A DNA stretch of 62,801 bases from an uncultured Oscillibacter sp. (GTDB lineage Bacteria > Bacillota > Clostridia > Oscillospirales > Oscillospiraceae), in the NCBI GenBank assembly GCA_910584995.1, contig CAJUDW010000014.1, positions 1 through 62,801 of the forward strand, in the 5' to 3' direction. Positions 18,531 to 26,628 of this stretch are shown piece after piece (the stretch's first letter is position 1; every line of letters begins with the position of its first letter). The notes under the pieces are model-generated. The model did not search any database and was not told the DNA's origin. It saw only the letters and a program-made list of their open reading frames with translations. The position numbers and the translations under genes were made by a program.

Positions 18531-18558
18531 AAATCCCCGGCCTGCCGGCCGGGGATTT
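18531..18558 (-). terminator. Terminator of the pfkB-PHP-lacI unit
   Basis: Perfect 12-pair stem AAATCCCCGGCC/GGCCGGGGATTT with a four-base loop, seven bases past the kinase stop. On the plus strand it is followed by TTCTG and on the minus strand by CCTAG, so the stem itself is the main signal. Confidence 0.65.
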
Positions 18559-18565
18559 TTCTGTA

Positions 18566-19444
18566 TCAATAGAATTCCTTGATGTAGTTTTCCACGTCCC
18601 GACGGGTGCCCTTGAAGGGCCCGGGGGTCTCCATCTTCAGGGAGACCAGCGCCGTGGCAGTCTGGAGGGCCGTGGGAATATCCTGGGTCAGGCGCTCGTT
18701 GATGTACCCGGCAAAGGTGGTGTCGCCCCGGCCCGTCCGGCCGGTAAGATTCCGGGCCTTGATGGGGCAGGTGTACACGGCTTTGCCGTCGTAAACCAGC
18801 ACCTCTGTGTTATGAGTAATGAGAATCTCCTTGGCGCCCCAGTCATACAGCATTTTGGCAGCGGCCACCCGGTCGTCGGTGCCGGTAAGGATCTCCGCCT
18901 CAGCGGCGTCGGTCTTCAGGAACCGGACGTAGGGCAGCATCTCCTTTTTCTCCGCCCAGTCCCGGTACACCATGCCGCCGTTTTCCACCCAGCGGAGCAT
19001 GCACTGCACGTCGATTGCCAGCATGGCCCGCTTCGCGCCATAGGGGATCATCTCGTTGGGAATGTCGCCCCCCACAAGGCCCGCCAGATGCCAGATAGCC
19101 GCGTCCACCTCCGGCACTTCCTCCGGACGGTAGGGATCGATCACGCTGTCCACCGTGGAGGTCCGGCGCTCCCGGTCCGCCGTGTGGTAGACGTTCTTGG
19201 TGACAAAGGAATCCTTACTGTGAAGGGGGAACACCGTCACGTTGGAAGCGGCGGCAAAGGCCTCTTCCAGATCCACCTGGGTGGTATCCGCCTTTGGCAG
19301 GACCGCAATCTTGTGGCCGATGTTGGCGGCGGCGTAACCGGAATAGTACACCGCGCCGCCGATGGCTTTTTCCACTGCGCCCGTGTAGTCCACATTGGTG
19401 TCACGGGCAACCTCGCCGATAATTAAAGAATCAAACCGGTTCAT
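18566..19444 (-). CDS. PfkB-family sugar kinase
   Basis: Ribokinase/PfkB-fold kinase, 292 aa, ATP-dependent phosphorylation of a sugar or polyol. The N-terminal glycine motif is IGGAVYYSGYAAANIG and the C-terminal signature is GRTGRGDTTFAGY: catalytic base Asp present, but the usual GAGD anion-hole reads GRGD. Substrate not identifiable; inositol-like or pentose substrates are possible. The start ATG overlaps the stop of the PHP gene by four bases (ATGA), so the two are coupled. Downstream member of the LacI-PHP-kinase unit. Confidence 0.87.
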   Translation of the reverse strand: MNRFDSLIIGEVARDTNVDYTGAVEKAIGGAVYYSGYAAANIGHKIAVLPKADTTQVDLEEAFAAASNVTVFPLHSKDSFVTKNVYHTADRERRTSTVDSVIDPYRPEEVPEVDAAIWHLAGLVGGDIPNEMIPYGAKRAMLAIDVQCMLRWVENGGMVYRDWAEKKEMLPYVRFLKTDAAEAEILTGTDDRVAAAKMLYDWGAKEILITHNTEVLVYDGKAVYTCPIKARNLTGRTGRGDTTFAGYINERLTQDIPTALQTATALVSLKMETPGPFKGTRRDVENYIKEFY

Positions 19445-20169
19445 TTCGCCGCCTCCTTACGCATGGCCTCGTCCGCGTCCACAAAGGACTGGAAACCGGG
19501 GCTCCATAGTTTGAAATTCATGGTTTCAATCATTTTCTTGTAGGCGAAGGAATCCTTCACCCGCTCCGGCAGGATGATGCCTGCCTGACCCTCGTCCCCG
19601 GCCTGATGGGTGTCGGACCCGGCCAGGCGGAAGAAGCCCGGATGGCGGCGGCAGAGATCCAGGGCCAACTCGTTGCCGTTTTCGTGGCGGGGGTTACCGT
19701 TGATGATCTCGGATCCGTGGACAGCGGACTCAAACACTTCTTTGTTGCCGTCCCGGTAGGGATGGGCGTGGATAATCAGGACCTGATCGTGGAACTTGGC
19801 AAAGAACTCCACGGCGCTCATGCAGCACATGTAGGGGTTGGACCGGAGCCACTGCTCGTCGATGCCGTAAACCAGATAGTCGTTGTCATTCTCCGGGAAC
19901 CGGAGTTCCGCGCCAAGAATCACATCGAAGCCCACCTCGTCCCCCCGTTTTTTGGAGGCACGGTAGCCGGAGAGGTAGTGATCCATCACGGCGTCCCAGT
20001 TGTGCTGGGTGTCAATCCGGGAGAGATACTCCGGATGCAGGTGGTCGGTGACCACAAGGCCGGTAAAGCCCTGCTTCACGTAGCGGTCCACCACTTCCGC
20101 CGCCGGCAGATGTCCGCACCGGCTGGTTTCGGAGGTATGGGTATGGGGATCATAGAGAAATCCGTTCAT
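19441..20169 (-). CDS. PHP-domain phosphoesterase
   Basis: 242-aa metal-dependent hydrolase of the PHP family. Metal motifs in order: DPHTHT (HxH, residues 7-12), TDHLHP, HAHPYR and GSDTHQ. PHP proteins of this size are histidinol-phosphatase-like or 5'-3' exonuclease-like phosphoesterases; here the partner kinase and the sugar-phosphate genes opposite suggest a small phosphorylated substrate. Start: the ATG at 20169 (MNGFLYDPHTHT) fits the fold better than the longer frame. Lies 95 bases after lacI and overlaps the kinase gene. Confidence 0.85.
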   Translation of the reverse strand: MNGFLYDPHTHTSETSRCGHLPAAEVVDRYVKQGFTGLVVTDHLHPEYLSRIDTQHNWDAVMDHYLSGYRASKKRGDEVGFDVILGAELRFPENDNDYLVYGIDEQWLRSNPYMCCMSAVEFFAKFHDQVLIIHAHPYRDGNKEVFESAVHGSEIINGNPRHENGNELALDLCRRHPGFFRLAGSDTHQAGDEGQAGIILPERVKDSFAYKKMIETMNFKLWSPGFQSFVDADEAMRKEAAK

Positions 20170-20263
20170 AATATTCTTTCTGCTTCCTTTCATGCCCGGG
20201 CCGGTGGCACCGGCCCGCAATTTAACGATTTCTGTATTTTCCAGCCTCAAACGTTCCGGGACC

Positions 20264-21268
20264 TCAGTCCAGTGCCTTACAGGTGCTCCGCTTCACAAGG
20301 CTGGGCAGGAGGATCTGATGGACGTAGCCCCGGGTGCCGTGTTCAATCTTGTCCCGAAGCATATCCACCGCCTGGATGGCCATATCCCGCAGGGGCTGTT
20401 CAATGGTGGTCAACTCAATCCGGGGCAGGGAGGAAGAGGGGATATTATCAAACCCAATCAGGCTCAAATGGTCGGGAATACCGATCCGCAGTTCGTCCGC
20501 CGCCCGGAGGATGCCCAGGGCATGGGAATCCGTGGAGGCAAAAATGGCGCTGTAGTCAATGGGCCGGGCGAAGAGGTCCCGGGCCAGCTGGTAGCCGTTG
20601 TTGATGGAGGAGCGGGTAAACTCGCTGTTAAAAAACCGCTGCTGGAGGCCCAGTTCCTGGCAGGCGCGGATATAGCCGTCTGCCCGCATCTGGTGGGTGG
20701 TGGTGCGGCGGCGGCCGAAATACAGGATCTCCCGGTGGCCCAGATCGTAGAGGTACTTGGTGCCGATATAAGTGCCCCGGCTGTTGTCCACCGTCACATA
20801 ACTCTGGGGCTGATCCCGGAGGTTTTCACTGAGGAACACCGTAGGCACCTGATCCGTGTAGGCCCGGATGTTTTCATAGGTCTTGGGGCTCTGGGGGACA
20901 ATCAAAATGCCGTCCACCTGACGACCCAGCAGCAGCTTCACCACGGTCTTCTCCTGCTTGAGATCCGGGCCGGAGTTGCAGAGCATGATGTTGTATCCGT
21001 GGGCCCGGGCGCTTGTCTCCGCGTAATAAGCCATTTCAGACATAAACTGGTTATCCACAGAGGGCACTACCAGCCCCAGCAGATCCGTTTTCTTCATCAC
21101 CATAGAACGGGCCACATAATTAGTGGTATACCCCATCTCGTCGCACAGCTTGATCACCCGTTCCCGGGTCTCGCTGCCAATCTGCGGGCTGCCGGACAGG
21201 GCGCGTGAAACCGTGGCGTAGGATACACCCGCGGCCTTAGCCACATCCTTCAATGTCACACTTTTCAT
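20264..21268 (-). CDS. LacI-family transcriptional regulator
   Basis: 334 aa. Helix-turn-helix LKDVAKAAGVSYATVSRALSG at residues 4-24 with the LacI-type hinge (YTTNYVARSM), then a periplasmic-binding-protein-like effector domain ending with the usual IGFDNIP and TTIEQP blocks. Divergent from the HAD operon; two palindromes of the GTAAACGTTTNC type in the shared intergenic region are its likely operators. Effector unknown, presumably a sugar or sugar phosphate handled by the neighbours. It may repress both directions including itself. Confidence 0.93.
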   Translation of the reverse strand: MKSVTLKDVAKAAGVSYATVSRALSGSPQIGSETRERVIKLCDEMGYTTNYVARSMVMKKTDLLGLVVPSVDNQFMSEMAYYAETSARAHGYNIMLCNSGPDLKQEKTVVKLLLGRQVDGILIVPQSPKTYENIRAYTDQVPTVFLSENLRDQPQSYVTVDNSRGTYIGTKYLYDLGHREILYFGRRRTTTHQMRADGYIRACQELGLQQRFFNSEFTRSSINNGYQLARDLFARPIDYSAIFASTDSHALGILRAADELRIGIPDHLSLIGFDNIPSSSLPRIELTTIEQPLRDMAIQAVDMLRDKIEHGTRGYVHQILLPSLVKRSTCKALD

Positions 21269-21298
21269 TCTCCACCATCCTCTCCCGGCCCGGACATC

Positions 21299-21310
21299 GT
21301 AAACGTTTCC
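21299..21310. promoter_or_regulatory. LacI-type operator 1
   Basis: GTAAACGTTTCC, an 11/12 palindrome around the CG typical of LacI-family operators. It lies 31 bases upstream of the lacI start, in its leader, and so suits autoregulation. Confidence 0.6.
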
Positions 21311-21364
21311 GTTTTGTTTGGGACAGCCGCCGGCGGCGGGTCGCGCCTCCGGCGGGATAGTAAA

Positions 21365-21393
21365 AGCATATATGATTTCCGTCCCAATGTCAA
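21365..21393 (-). promoter_or_regulatory. Promoter of the lacI-PHP-pfkB unit
   Basis: Minus strand TTGACA (21388-21393), 17 bases, TATGCT (21365-21370), roughly 90 bases before the lacI start. Confidence 0.65.
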
Positions 21394-21465
21394 TAACAAT
21401 CTGATTTTTTCAGGAGTTTGGTCATAAAAACGAAAAAATCCCCTTACTCTTTGGCATTTGGCATA

Positions 21466-21494
21466 TTGACAAAGCAACCCTATTTATTTAGAAT
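21466..21494 (+). promoter_or_regulatory. Promoter of the HAD operon
   Basis: TTGACA (21466-21471), 17 bases, TAGAAT (21489-21494), 54 bases before the first HAD start codon. The second LacI-type operator lies just downstream. Confidence 0.7.
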
Positions 21495-21511
21495 AAAGCC
21501 AGCAAATGGTC

Positions 21512-21523
21512 GCAAACGTTTAC
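21512..21523. promoter_or_regulatory. LacI-type operator 2
   Basis: GCAAACGTTTAC, matching operator 1 with the strand reversed. It sits about +11 to +22 relative to the HAD promoter, a roadblock position for repression. A CcpA cre site is an alternative reading because both belong to LacI-family DNA patterns. Confidence 0.6.
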
Positions 21524-21547
21524 AGTCTATTGCAAGGAGGGGTCCAA

Positions 21548-22312
21548 ATGATCCGAGCGGTCCTATTTGATGTGGGCGGCACGCTCCACGAAGTCCGCCA
21601 TCCCCCGGGGCTGGCAGAGCGCTACTGCCAGACGCTTTTGGACCGTTTGGCAGAGCGCGGCGCAGCCCTCCCTGTCACGGCAGACAGCCTGGCGCCCCTG
21701 CTCCATAAAAACGCCGAGGCCTATAAGCACTGGTCAGAAGAACACCTGACAGAGCTGCCCGGCGTCCGCATCTGGAACGAGTTCTACCTGAAGGACTTTC
21801 GTCTGGGGGAGGAAATCCTAGCCCCCCTGGCGGAAGACTTCTCCTGGATGTACGACGCCGTGCGGGTGGAAAATGTCCCCAGGCCCCACATGCGGGAAAC
21901 CATCCAGGCTCTCCACGCCTCCGGGCTGGTCCTGGGCATCATCAGCAATATGATTTCCGAGACCTTTGTCCCCCGGCTGCTGGAGTCCTATGAGATCACC
22001 CGGTACCTCTCCTGCGTGGTGGTGTCCTCCCGCACGGGGACCCGGAAGCCATCCCCCGCCATTTTCGAGACCGCCGCCCGGGAGTGCGGCATCCCACTGG
22101 CAGAAATGGCCTACGTAGGCGACACCCTGTCCCGGGACGTCCTGGGCTGCCGGAACGCGGGCATCCCCCTGAGCATCCAGATCCAGAACCCGGCTATGGC
22201 TTTCCGGGACGCGGGGCTGGCAGAAACCGGGCTGGCGGCGGACGCGGTCATCCGGGATTTGGCAGAGATACCCGGCATCATCCAGGCGTACAACAGCAAA
22301 TGCAGGCCGTAA
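21548..22312 (+). CDS. HAD-superfamily protein 1 of four
   Basis: 254-aa haloacid-dehalogenase-fold protein. Motif I is FDVGGTLHE (nucleophile Asp present; the second Asp of DxD is Gly), motif II IISNM, motif III RKPSP with Lys, motif IV YVGDTLSRD. The missing general acid/base is unusual for a phosphatase. First gene of a plus-strand operon, behind a LacI-type operator; the ATG at 21548 follows AAGGAGG, and the earlier in-frame GTG is not credible. Most distant of the four HAD copies. Substrate unknown. Confidence 0.85.
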   Translation: MIRAVLFDVGGTLHEVRHPPGLAERYCQTLLDRLAERGAALPVTADSLAPLLHKNAEAYKHWSEEHLTELPGVRIWNEFYLKDFRLGEEILAPLAEDFSWMYDAVRVENVPRPHMRETIQALHASGLVLGIISNMISETFVPRLLESYEITRYLSCVVVSSRTGTRKPSPAIFETAARECGIPLAEMAYVGDTLSRDVLGCRNAGIPLSIQIQNPAMAFRDAGLAETGLAADAVIRDLAEIPGIIQAYNSKCRP

Positions 22313-22375
22313 CGGCAGGCATATCAAGATAGATAAAAGTCAAAATTTTGCATATTTATTAAGGAGGAATGTCCC

Positions 22376-23110
22376 ATGACCCCCGATATCCAAACCATTT
22401 TCTTTGATGTTGGCAACACCCTGCGTATCGTCCTGCCTGACCAGCCGTTTATCGACAAGGCCGAAGCGGACCTGATGGAACTGATCCAGACCAAGGAGAC
22501 CCACGATGAACTGTTCGCCAAGCTGGAGGAGCGTTGGTCCAAGTACCGCAAGATGTCCAAGAACACCCTGCTGGACGCTTCCGAAGGCGAACTGTGGACC
22601 CAGTACATGTTGCCGGATTACGACACCAACATGGTTTTCGCCAACGCCGCCCGCCTGACCCGCCTGTGGCGGGATCACGACGGCCGCCGGGTGGCCCGTC
22701 CCGATGCCGTAGCCACCCTGAAGGAACTTTGCGCCAGGGGCTACACCCTGGGCATCATCGCCAACACCGTCACCGAAACGGAGATCCCTGACTGGATGGC
22801 CACAGACGGCGTGGCCCAGTGCTTCAAGACCACCATCCTCTCCTCCAAGGTCCGCCTCCGCAAGCCCGATCCGGACATCTACCATCTGGCCTGCCGCTGC
22901 ATCGGCACCCCCGAAGCCAACTGCGCCTATGTAGGCGACAACCCCGTCCGGGACGTGGAGGGCACCCAGGCCGCCGGCTTCGGTATGATGATCCGGATTG
23001 ACGAGCCCGACACCCTGAACCGGGAGAAGGCTACCGGCAAGGAGTTTACCCCAGACCATGTGATCACCGCCCTGTCCCAACTGCTGGATATCTTCCCCGC
23101 CAGGGCGTAA
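22376..23110 (+). CDS. HAD-superfamily protein 2 of four
   Basis: 244 aa. Motif I FDVGNTLRI (Asp, then Gly in place of the second Asp), motif II IIANT, motif III RKPDPDIY, motif IV YVGDNPVRD. Shares with copies 3 and 4 a cap-region segment LPDYD...GRR and a PDWMATDG-like segment after motif II, showing duplication. Start ATG follows AAGGAGG. Role unknown; probably acts on a phosphorylated or otherwise activated carbon compound in the same pathway. Confidence 0.85.
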   Translation: MTPDIQTIFFDVGNTLRIVLPDQPFIDKAEADLMELIQTKETHDELFAKLEERWSKYRKMSKNTLLDASEGELWTQYMLPDYDTNMVFANAARLTRLWRDHDGRRVARPDAVATLKELCARGYTLGIIANTVTETEIPDWMATDGVAQCFKTTILSSKVRLRKPDPDIYHLACRCIGTPEANCAYVGDNPVRDVEGTQAAGFGMMIRIDEPDTLNREKATGKEFTPDHVITALSQLLDIFPARA

Positions 23111-23122
23111 AGGAGGAATCCC

Positions 23123-23860
23123 ATGGACATGACAAAACGCTACAAAGCCGTCTTCTTCGACCTGGGCGGCACCCTCCGCATCGCGCTGCTGGATGAGCCC
23201 TACATGCGCCATGCCCGCCGGAAGATGGCGGAGATCGCCGGCACGGATATGCCCTTTGAGGATTTCTACCAGATGGTGGAGGACCGCTACGAGCCCTATC
23301 GGAAATGGGCCCTGGGGGAGAACAAGGAGTCCGGCGATGAGGAACTTTGGTGCAAGTGGCTGCTGCCGGACTATGACCAGGCCCGGATCCGCCAGATCTG
23401 CCATGAACTGAGTTTCCAATACCGCCAGTCCAAGGGCCGCCGCGTGGTGGTGGACGGCGGGCTGGAGGTCATCAAGGGCCTCCACGAGCGGGGCTACAAG
23501 CTGGGCATCATCTCCAACCTCATCGGTGAGGACGAGGTGCCCGACTGGCTGGAAGAGGACGGCCTGGATCAGTATTTCGATACCGTGATCCTCTCCTCCG
23601 TCTGCCACATCCGCAAGCCTGCCTTCGAGATCTACCAGCTGGCCGCCAAGGAGATGGGCGTGGAACTGTCTGACTGCGTGTCCGTGGCCGACAACGTGAA
23701 GCGGGATATCCCCGGCGCCAAGAAGGCCGGTGTGGGCGCCAACATCATCTTCTCCTCCCCGGAGAAGAAGCACCCTGTAGAATTCACCGAGGAGAACCGC
23801 CCCGACGCCGTTGTGGAGGACTTCCGGGAAATCCTGAATCTGCTGCCCCCTCTGGTATAA
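23123..23860 (+). CDS. HAD-superfamily protein 3 of four
   Basis: 245 aa. Motif I FDLGGTLRI, motif II IISNL, motif III RKPAFEIY, motif IV reads VADNVKRD where copies 1, 2 and 4 have VGD; the first Gly has changed but both acidic residues remain. Very similar to copies 2 and 4, including the VPDWLEEDGL stretch. Begins 12 bases after copy 2 behind AAAGGAGG. As in the other copies the second Asp of motif I is replaced by Gly. Confidence 0.85.
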   Translation: MDMTKRYKAVFFDLGGTLRIALLDEPYMRHARRKMAEIAGTDMPFEDFYQMVEDRYEPYRKWALGENKESGDEELWCKWLLPDYDQARIRQICHELSFQYRQSKGRRVVVDGGLEVIKGLHERGYKLGIISNLIGEDEVPDWLEEDGLDQYFDTVILSSVCHIRKPAFEIYQLAAKEMGVELSDCVSVADNVKRDIPGAKKAGVGANIIFSSPEKKHPVEFTEENRPDAVVEDFREILNLLPPLV

Positions 23861-23921
23861 AAATATATACGGGCCGTCCGGGGCTTCCCCGGGCGCGTCC
23901 GGCGTTTAGGAGGAAACCGTT

Positions 23922-24698
23922 ATGAATACCGATATCCGCTACATTTTCCTGGATCTGGGAGGCACCTTCCGGGTCATCGACGAGGATCCCGCTTACCTGT
24001 CCGCCGCCCGCGCCAAGATCGCAGAACTCTGCGGCGTGGAGACCGACAATCCCAACAAGTGGTTTGAGGACGTTATCGACAAGCGGTATGACAGGTACCG
24101 GGACTGGGCCCTGAAATTCATGTGTGAGGCGCCGGAGGAGATCCTGTGGACCCGCTGGCTGGCCTATGACATGGACCGGGAGCGCATCCTGAAAAACGCC
24201 GCGGAACTGACCTACCAGTACCGCCAGACCAAGGGCCGCCGCACCGTGGTGGAAGGCGGCGCCGAGACCGTGAAGGAACTCTTCGCCAGAGGCTATACCC
24301 TGGGTATCATCAGCGATCTGGTGGGCAAGCGGGAGGTAGACGAGTGGCTGGACGCCGACGGCCTCCGGCCCTACTTCAAGACCGTCCAGCAGTCCTCTAT
24401 CACCTATATCCGCAAGCCCGGCCCCGCCATCTACTACTACGCCCTGGACGAAGTAGGCGCCCAGCCGGAGAACTGCTGCTATGTGGGCGACAACCTGAAC
24501 CGGGATATCGTCGGCGCCAAGGCTGTGGACTTCGGCATGACCGTGGCTGTCCAGTATGACCGGAAAAAGCCCCTGAAATTGACAGAGGAGAACATGCCTG
24601 ACGCCAAGATCTACACCTTCCCCCAGCTGCTGGACATCTTCCCCGCCGGCGGGCAAGTGGCCGTGGAGAAGCTGACGCCCCCCAGCGACGGGCAGTAA
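23922..24698 (+). CDS. HAD-superfamily protein 4 of four
   Basis: 258 aa. Motif I LDLGGTFRV, motif II IISDL, motif III RKPGPAIY, motif IV YVGDNLNRD. Shares YRQTKGRR and the EWLDADGL stretch with copy 3. A 61-base gap before it contains a GC-rich imperfect hairpin. Strong site TAGGAGG upstream of the ATG. The next gene is the permuted phosphoglycerate mutase, 51 bases away. Confidence 0.85.
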   Translation: MNTDIRYIFLDLGGTFRVIDEDPAYLSAARAKIAELCGVETDNPNKWFEDVIDKRYDRYRDWALKFMCEAPEEILWTRWLAYDMDRERILKNAAELTYQYRQTKGRRTVVEGGAETVKELFARGYTLGIISDLVGKREVDEWLDADGLRPYFKTVQQSSITYIRKPGPAIYYYALDEVGAQPENCCYVGDNLNRDIVGAKAVDFGMTVAVQYDRKKPLKLTEENMPDAKIYTFPQLLDIFPAGGQVAVEKLTPPSDGQ

Positions 24699-24749
24699 CT
24701 ACGGTTTCTTTCTTCATTGGTTTAAAATTTAAAATTGGAGGTTTTTCAT

Positions 24750-26318
24750 ATGTCTGATATCAAACGCGGCGGCGCACAGCTGGCTGAGGCCGTCAAGAAA
24801 GCTTACACCCTGGGCCAGGACGACTATCATCTGGAGCCCATGGTCCTGGTTGAGGACGGGAAGCCCGTCGGCAAAATCTCCGACGGCGACGCCGCCATCT
24901 TCTGCTGCCGCCGCGGCGAGCGGGAAATCGAACTGACTGAAATGTTCACCGAAGAGGGCTTCGACCAGGTGGAGCGCCGGAAGCTGAAGGATCTGGACTT
25001 CGTGATCATGACCATGTACCACGACAAGTTCAAGGATCTGCCTATCGCCTTCGCCCCCTCCCACGTGGTGAAGCCCCTGGCCCAGGTCCTCAGTGACGCC
25101 GGAAAGACCCAGTTCCACTGCGCCGAGAGCGAGAAGTTCGCCCATGTGACCTTCTTCTTCAACGGCGGCGAGAACACCCCCTTCCCCGGCGAGGACGACG
25201 TGTGCATCCCCTCCCCCAAGGGCATTGACTTCGACCAGCAGCCGGAACTGTCCCTGCCCAAGGTGGCGGACACCGTTATGGACGCCCTGGGCAAGTACGA
25301 CTTCGTGGTCACCAACTTCGCCAACGGCGACGTTATCGGCCATACCCAGAACACCGAGGCCAAGATCAAGGCCTGCGGCTACGTGAGCCAGTACCTGGAT
25401 AAGGTGGTCAACGACGCCCTCTCCAAGGGCTACGTGGTGGCCGTCACCGCCGACCACGGCAATATTGAGAAACTCTACACCGCCGCCGGGAAGCCCGACG
25501 GGGCCCACACCACCAATCTGGTGCCCTTCATCATGATCGACCCCGCCGACCGCTCCCCCATCAAGCTGCGGGACGGCTCCCTGGGTGATGTTTCCCCCAC
25601 CGTCCTGGACGTAATGGGCATCCCCCAGCCCGCCGAGATGACCGGCAAGTCCCTGGCGGAGGGCAAGGACTGGGGCAAGGATCGGAAAATGCTCTTGATC
25701 ATCTGCGACGGCTGGGGCCTGGGCACCGGTGATGACGGCGACGCCATCCATCTGGCCGACACCCCCTATTGGGATTCCCTGTTGGCGGGTGAGTCCTGGT
25801 CCAAGCTGAACGCCTCCGGCGAGTTCGTGGGCCTGGGCTCCGGCAAGGCCGGCAACTCCGAGGCAGGCCACTCCAACCTGGGCGCAGGCCGCTGCGTCAT
25901 GCAGGACGACGTGCGTCTGGACGCCGCCGTCAAGGACGGCAGCTTCCAGAAGAACCCCATCTTCCTGGAGGCCATCCAGCACGCCAAGAAGAACAACTCC
26001 GCCCTGCACCTGCTGGCGTACCTGACCTATAAGTCCTCCCACGGCTGCATCGACTATCCCCTCAGCATCTGCGAAATGGCCAAGGCGGAGGGCCTGGAGA
26101 AGGTCTTCCTCCACATCATCTTCGACGGCCGCTCCACAGAGCCCGGCTCTGCCCCCGCCCTGCTGGCGGAGACCGACGCCCGGCTGGACGCCATCGGCGT
26201 GGGCCGCATCGTAGACGGCGTAGGCCGTGGCGTGGTGCTGGATCGGGATAAGAACTACGACAAGGTAAAGCGGGCTTATGACGCCATGGTGGAAGGGACC
26301 GGCATCCAGTACGAATAA
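24750..26318 (+). CDS. Circularly permuted phosphoglycerate mutase-like enzyme
   Basis: 522 aa, alkaline phosphatase superfamily, closest to cofactor-independent phosphoglycerate mutase (GpmI), which swaps 3- and 2-phosphoglycerate with Mn. The halves are in reverse order. Residues 1-305 match canonical residues from about 215 to the C-terminus: Arg55/Arg58, Lys129 (EKFAHVTFFFNGG), Asp194/His198, Asp235-His236 (TADHGN), His253 (AHTTN). Residues 312-522 match canonical 1 to about 214: Asp320 (CDGWG), Ser370 nucleophile (GNSEAGH), His431, Arg461, Arg493, Arg499. The canonical termini are joined by a short charged linker near 302-312. Canonical Asp154 is Ser462 here, and the SDGG loop before His123 is altered. 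Start ATG follows TTGGAGG. Last gene of the HAD operon; native activity needs testing. Confidence 0.9.
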   Translation: MSDIKRGGAQLAEAVKKAYTLGQDDYHLEPMVLVEDGKPVGKISDGDAAIFCCRRGEREIELTEMFTEEGFDQVERRKLKDLDFVIMTMYHDKFKDLPIAFAPSHVVKPLAQVLSDAGKTQFHCAESEKFAHVTFFFNGGENTPFPGEDDVCIPSPKGIDFDQQPELSLPKVADTVMDALGKYDFVVTNFANGDVIGHTQNTEAKIKACGYVSQYLDKVVNDALSKGYVVAVTADHGNIEKLYTAAGKPDGAHTTNLVPFIMIDPADRSPIKLRDGSLGDVSPTVLDVMGIPQPAEMTGKSLAEGKDWGKDRKMLLIICDGWGLGTGDDGDAIHLADTPYWDSLLAGESWSKLNASGEFVGLGSGKAGNSEAGHSNLGAGRCVMQDDVRLDAAVKDGSFQKNPIFLEAIQHAKKNNSALHLLAYLTYKSSHGCIDYPLSICEMAKAEGLEKVFLHIIFDGRSTEPGSAPALLAETDARLDAIGVGRIVDGVGRGVVLDRDKNYDKVKRAYDAMVEGTGIQYE

Positions 26319-26374
26319 GCCGGACGCGATTCCCGAAAAAAACGGTTAAATTTTTGTTAAAAAAATAATTGTCA

Positions 26375-26403
26375 TTGACTGGGAGACCGCTTTTGATTAC
26401 AAT
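26375..26403 (+). promoter_or_regulatory. Promoter of the transketolase pair
   Basis: TTGACT (26375-26380), 17 bases, TACAAT (26398-26403). It gives a leader of about 220 bases before the first transketolase gene, so the pair can be expressed apart from the HAD operon. Confidence 0.7.
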
Positions 26404-26409
26404 GGGGGC

Positions 26410-26628
26410 AGAGCTGGTTCCAAGGCCGGCTCCGCCCCTCCTTTGAAAACCGGCGGAATATTCATTACTGGATTTTTTTCCAATGTCAAGCGATTTTTCC
26501 CGGTAATTCTTATGAATTCCGGGATAAATTTCCGCAAGTCGCCGGAAACAGTTCCGACGGTTGGCCGTTTCGGCGTTTTTCAAACCGGGCATCCTCGTAA
26601 AATTTAATAGGAAAGGAAGAACGCAGCG
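26410..26628 (+). promoter_or_regulatory. Long untranslated leader of the transketolase genes
   Basis: About 220 bases without a gene. It holds a hairpin at 26500-26524 (CCCGG-T-AATTC paired with GAATT-CCGGG, loop TTAT) and further GC-rich pairings. No known riboswitch pattern was recognised. The ribosome site AAAGGAAG lies at its end. Confidence 0.4.

Noticed and set aside
24750..26318. Fusion of two separate enzymes or an assembly error
   Set aside because: Total length equals one enzyme, catalytic residues are complementary between halves, and an assembly error would not give a continuous frame with its own start and ribosome site.
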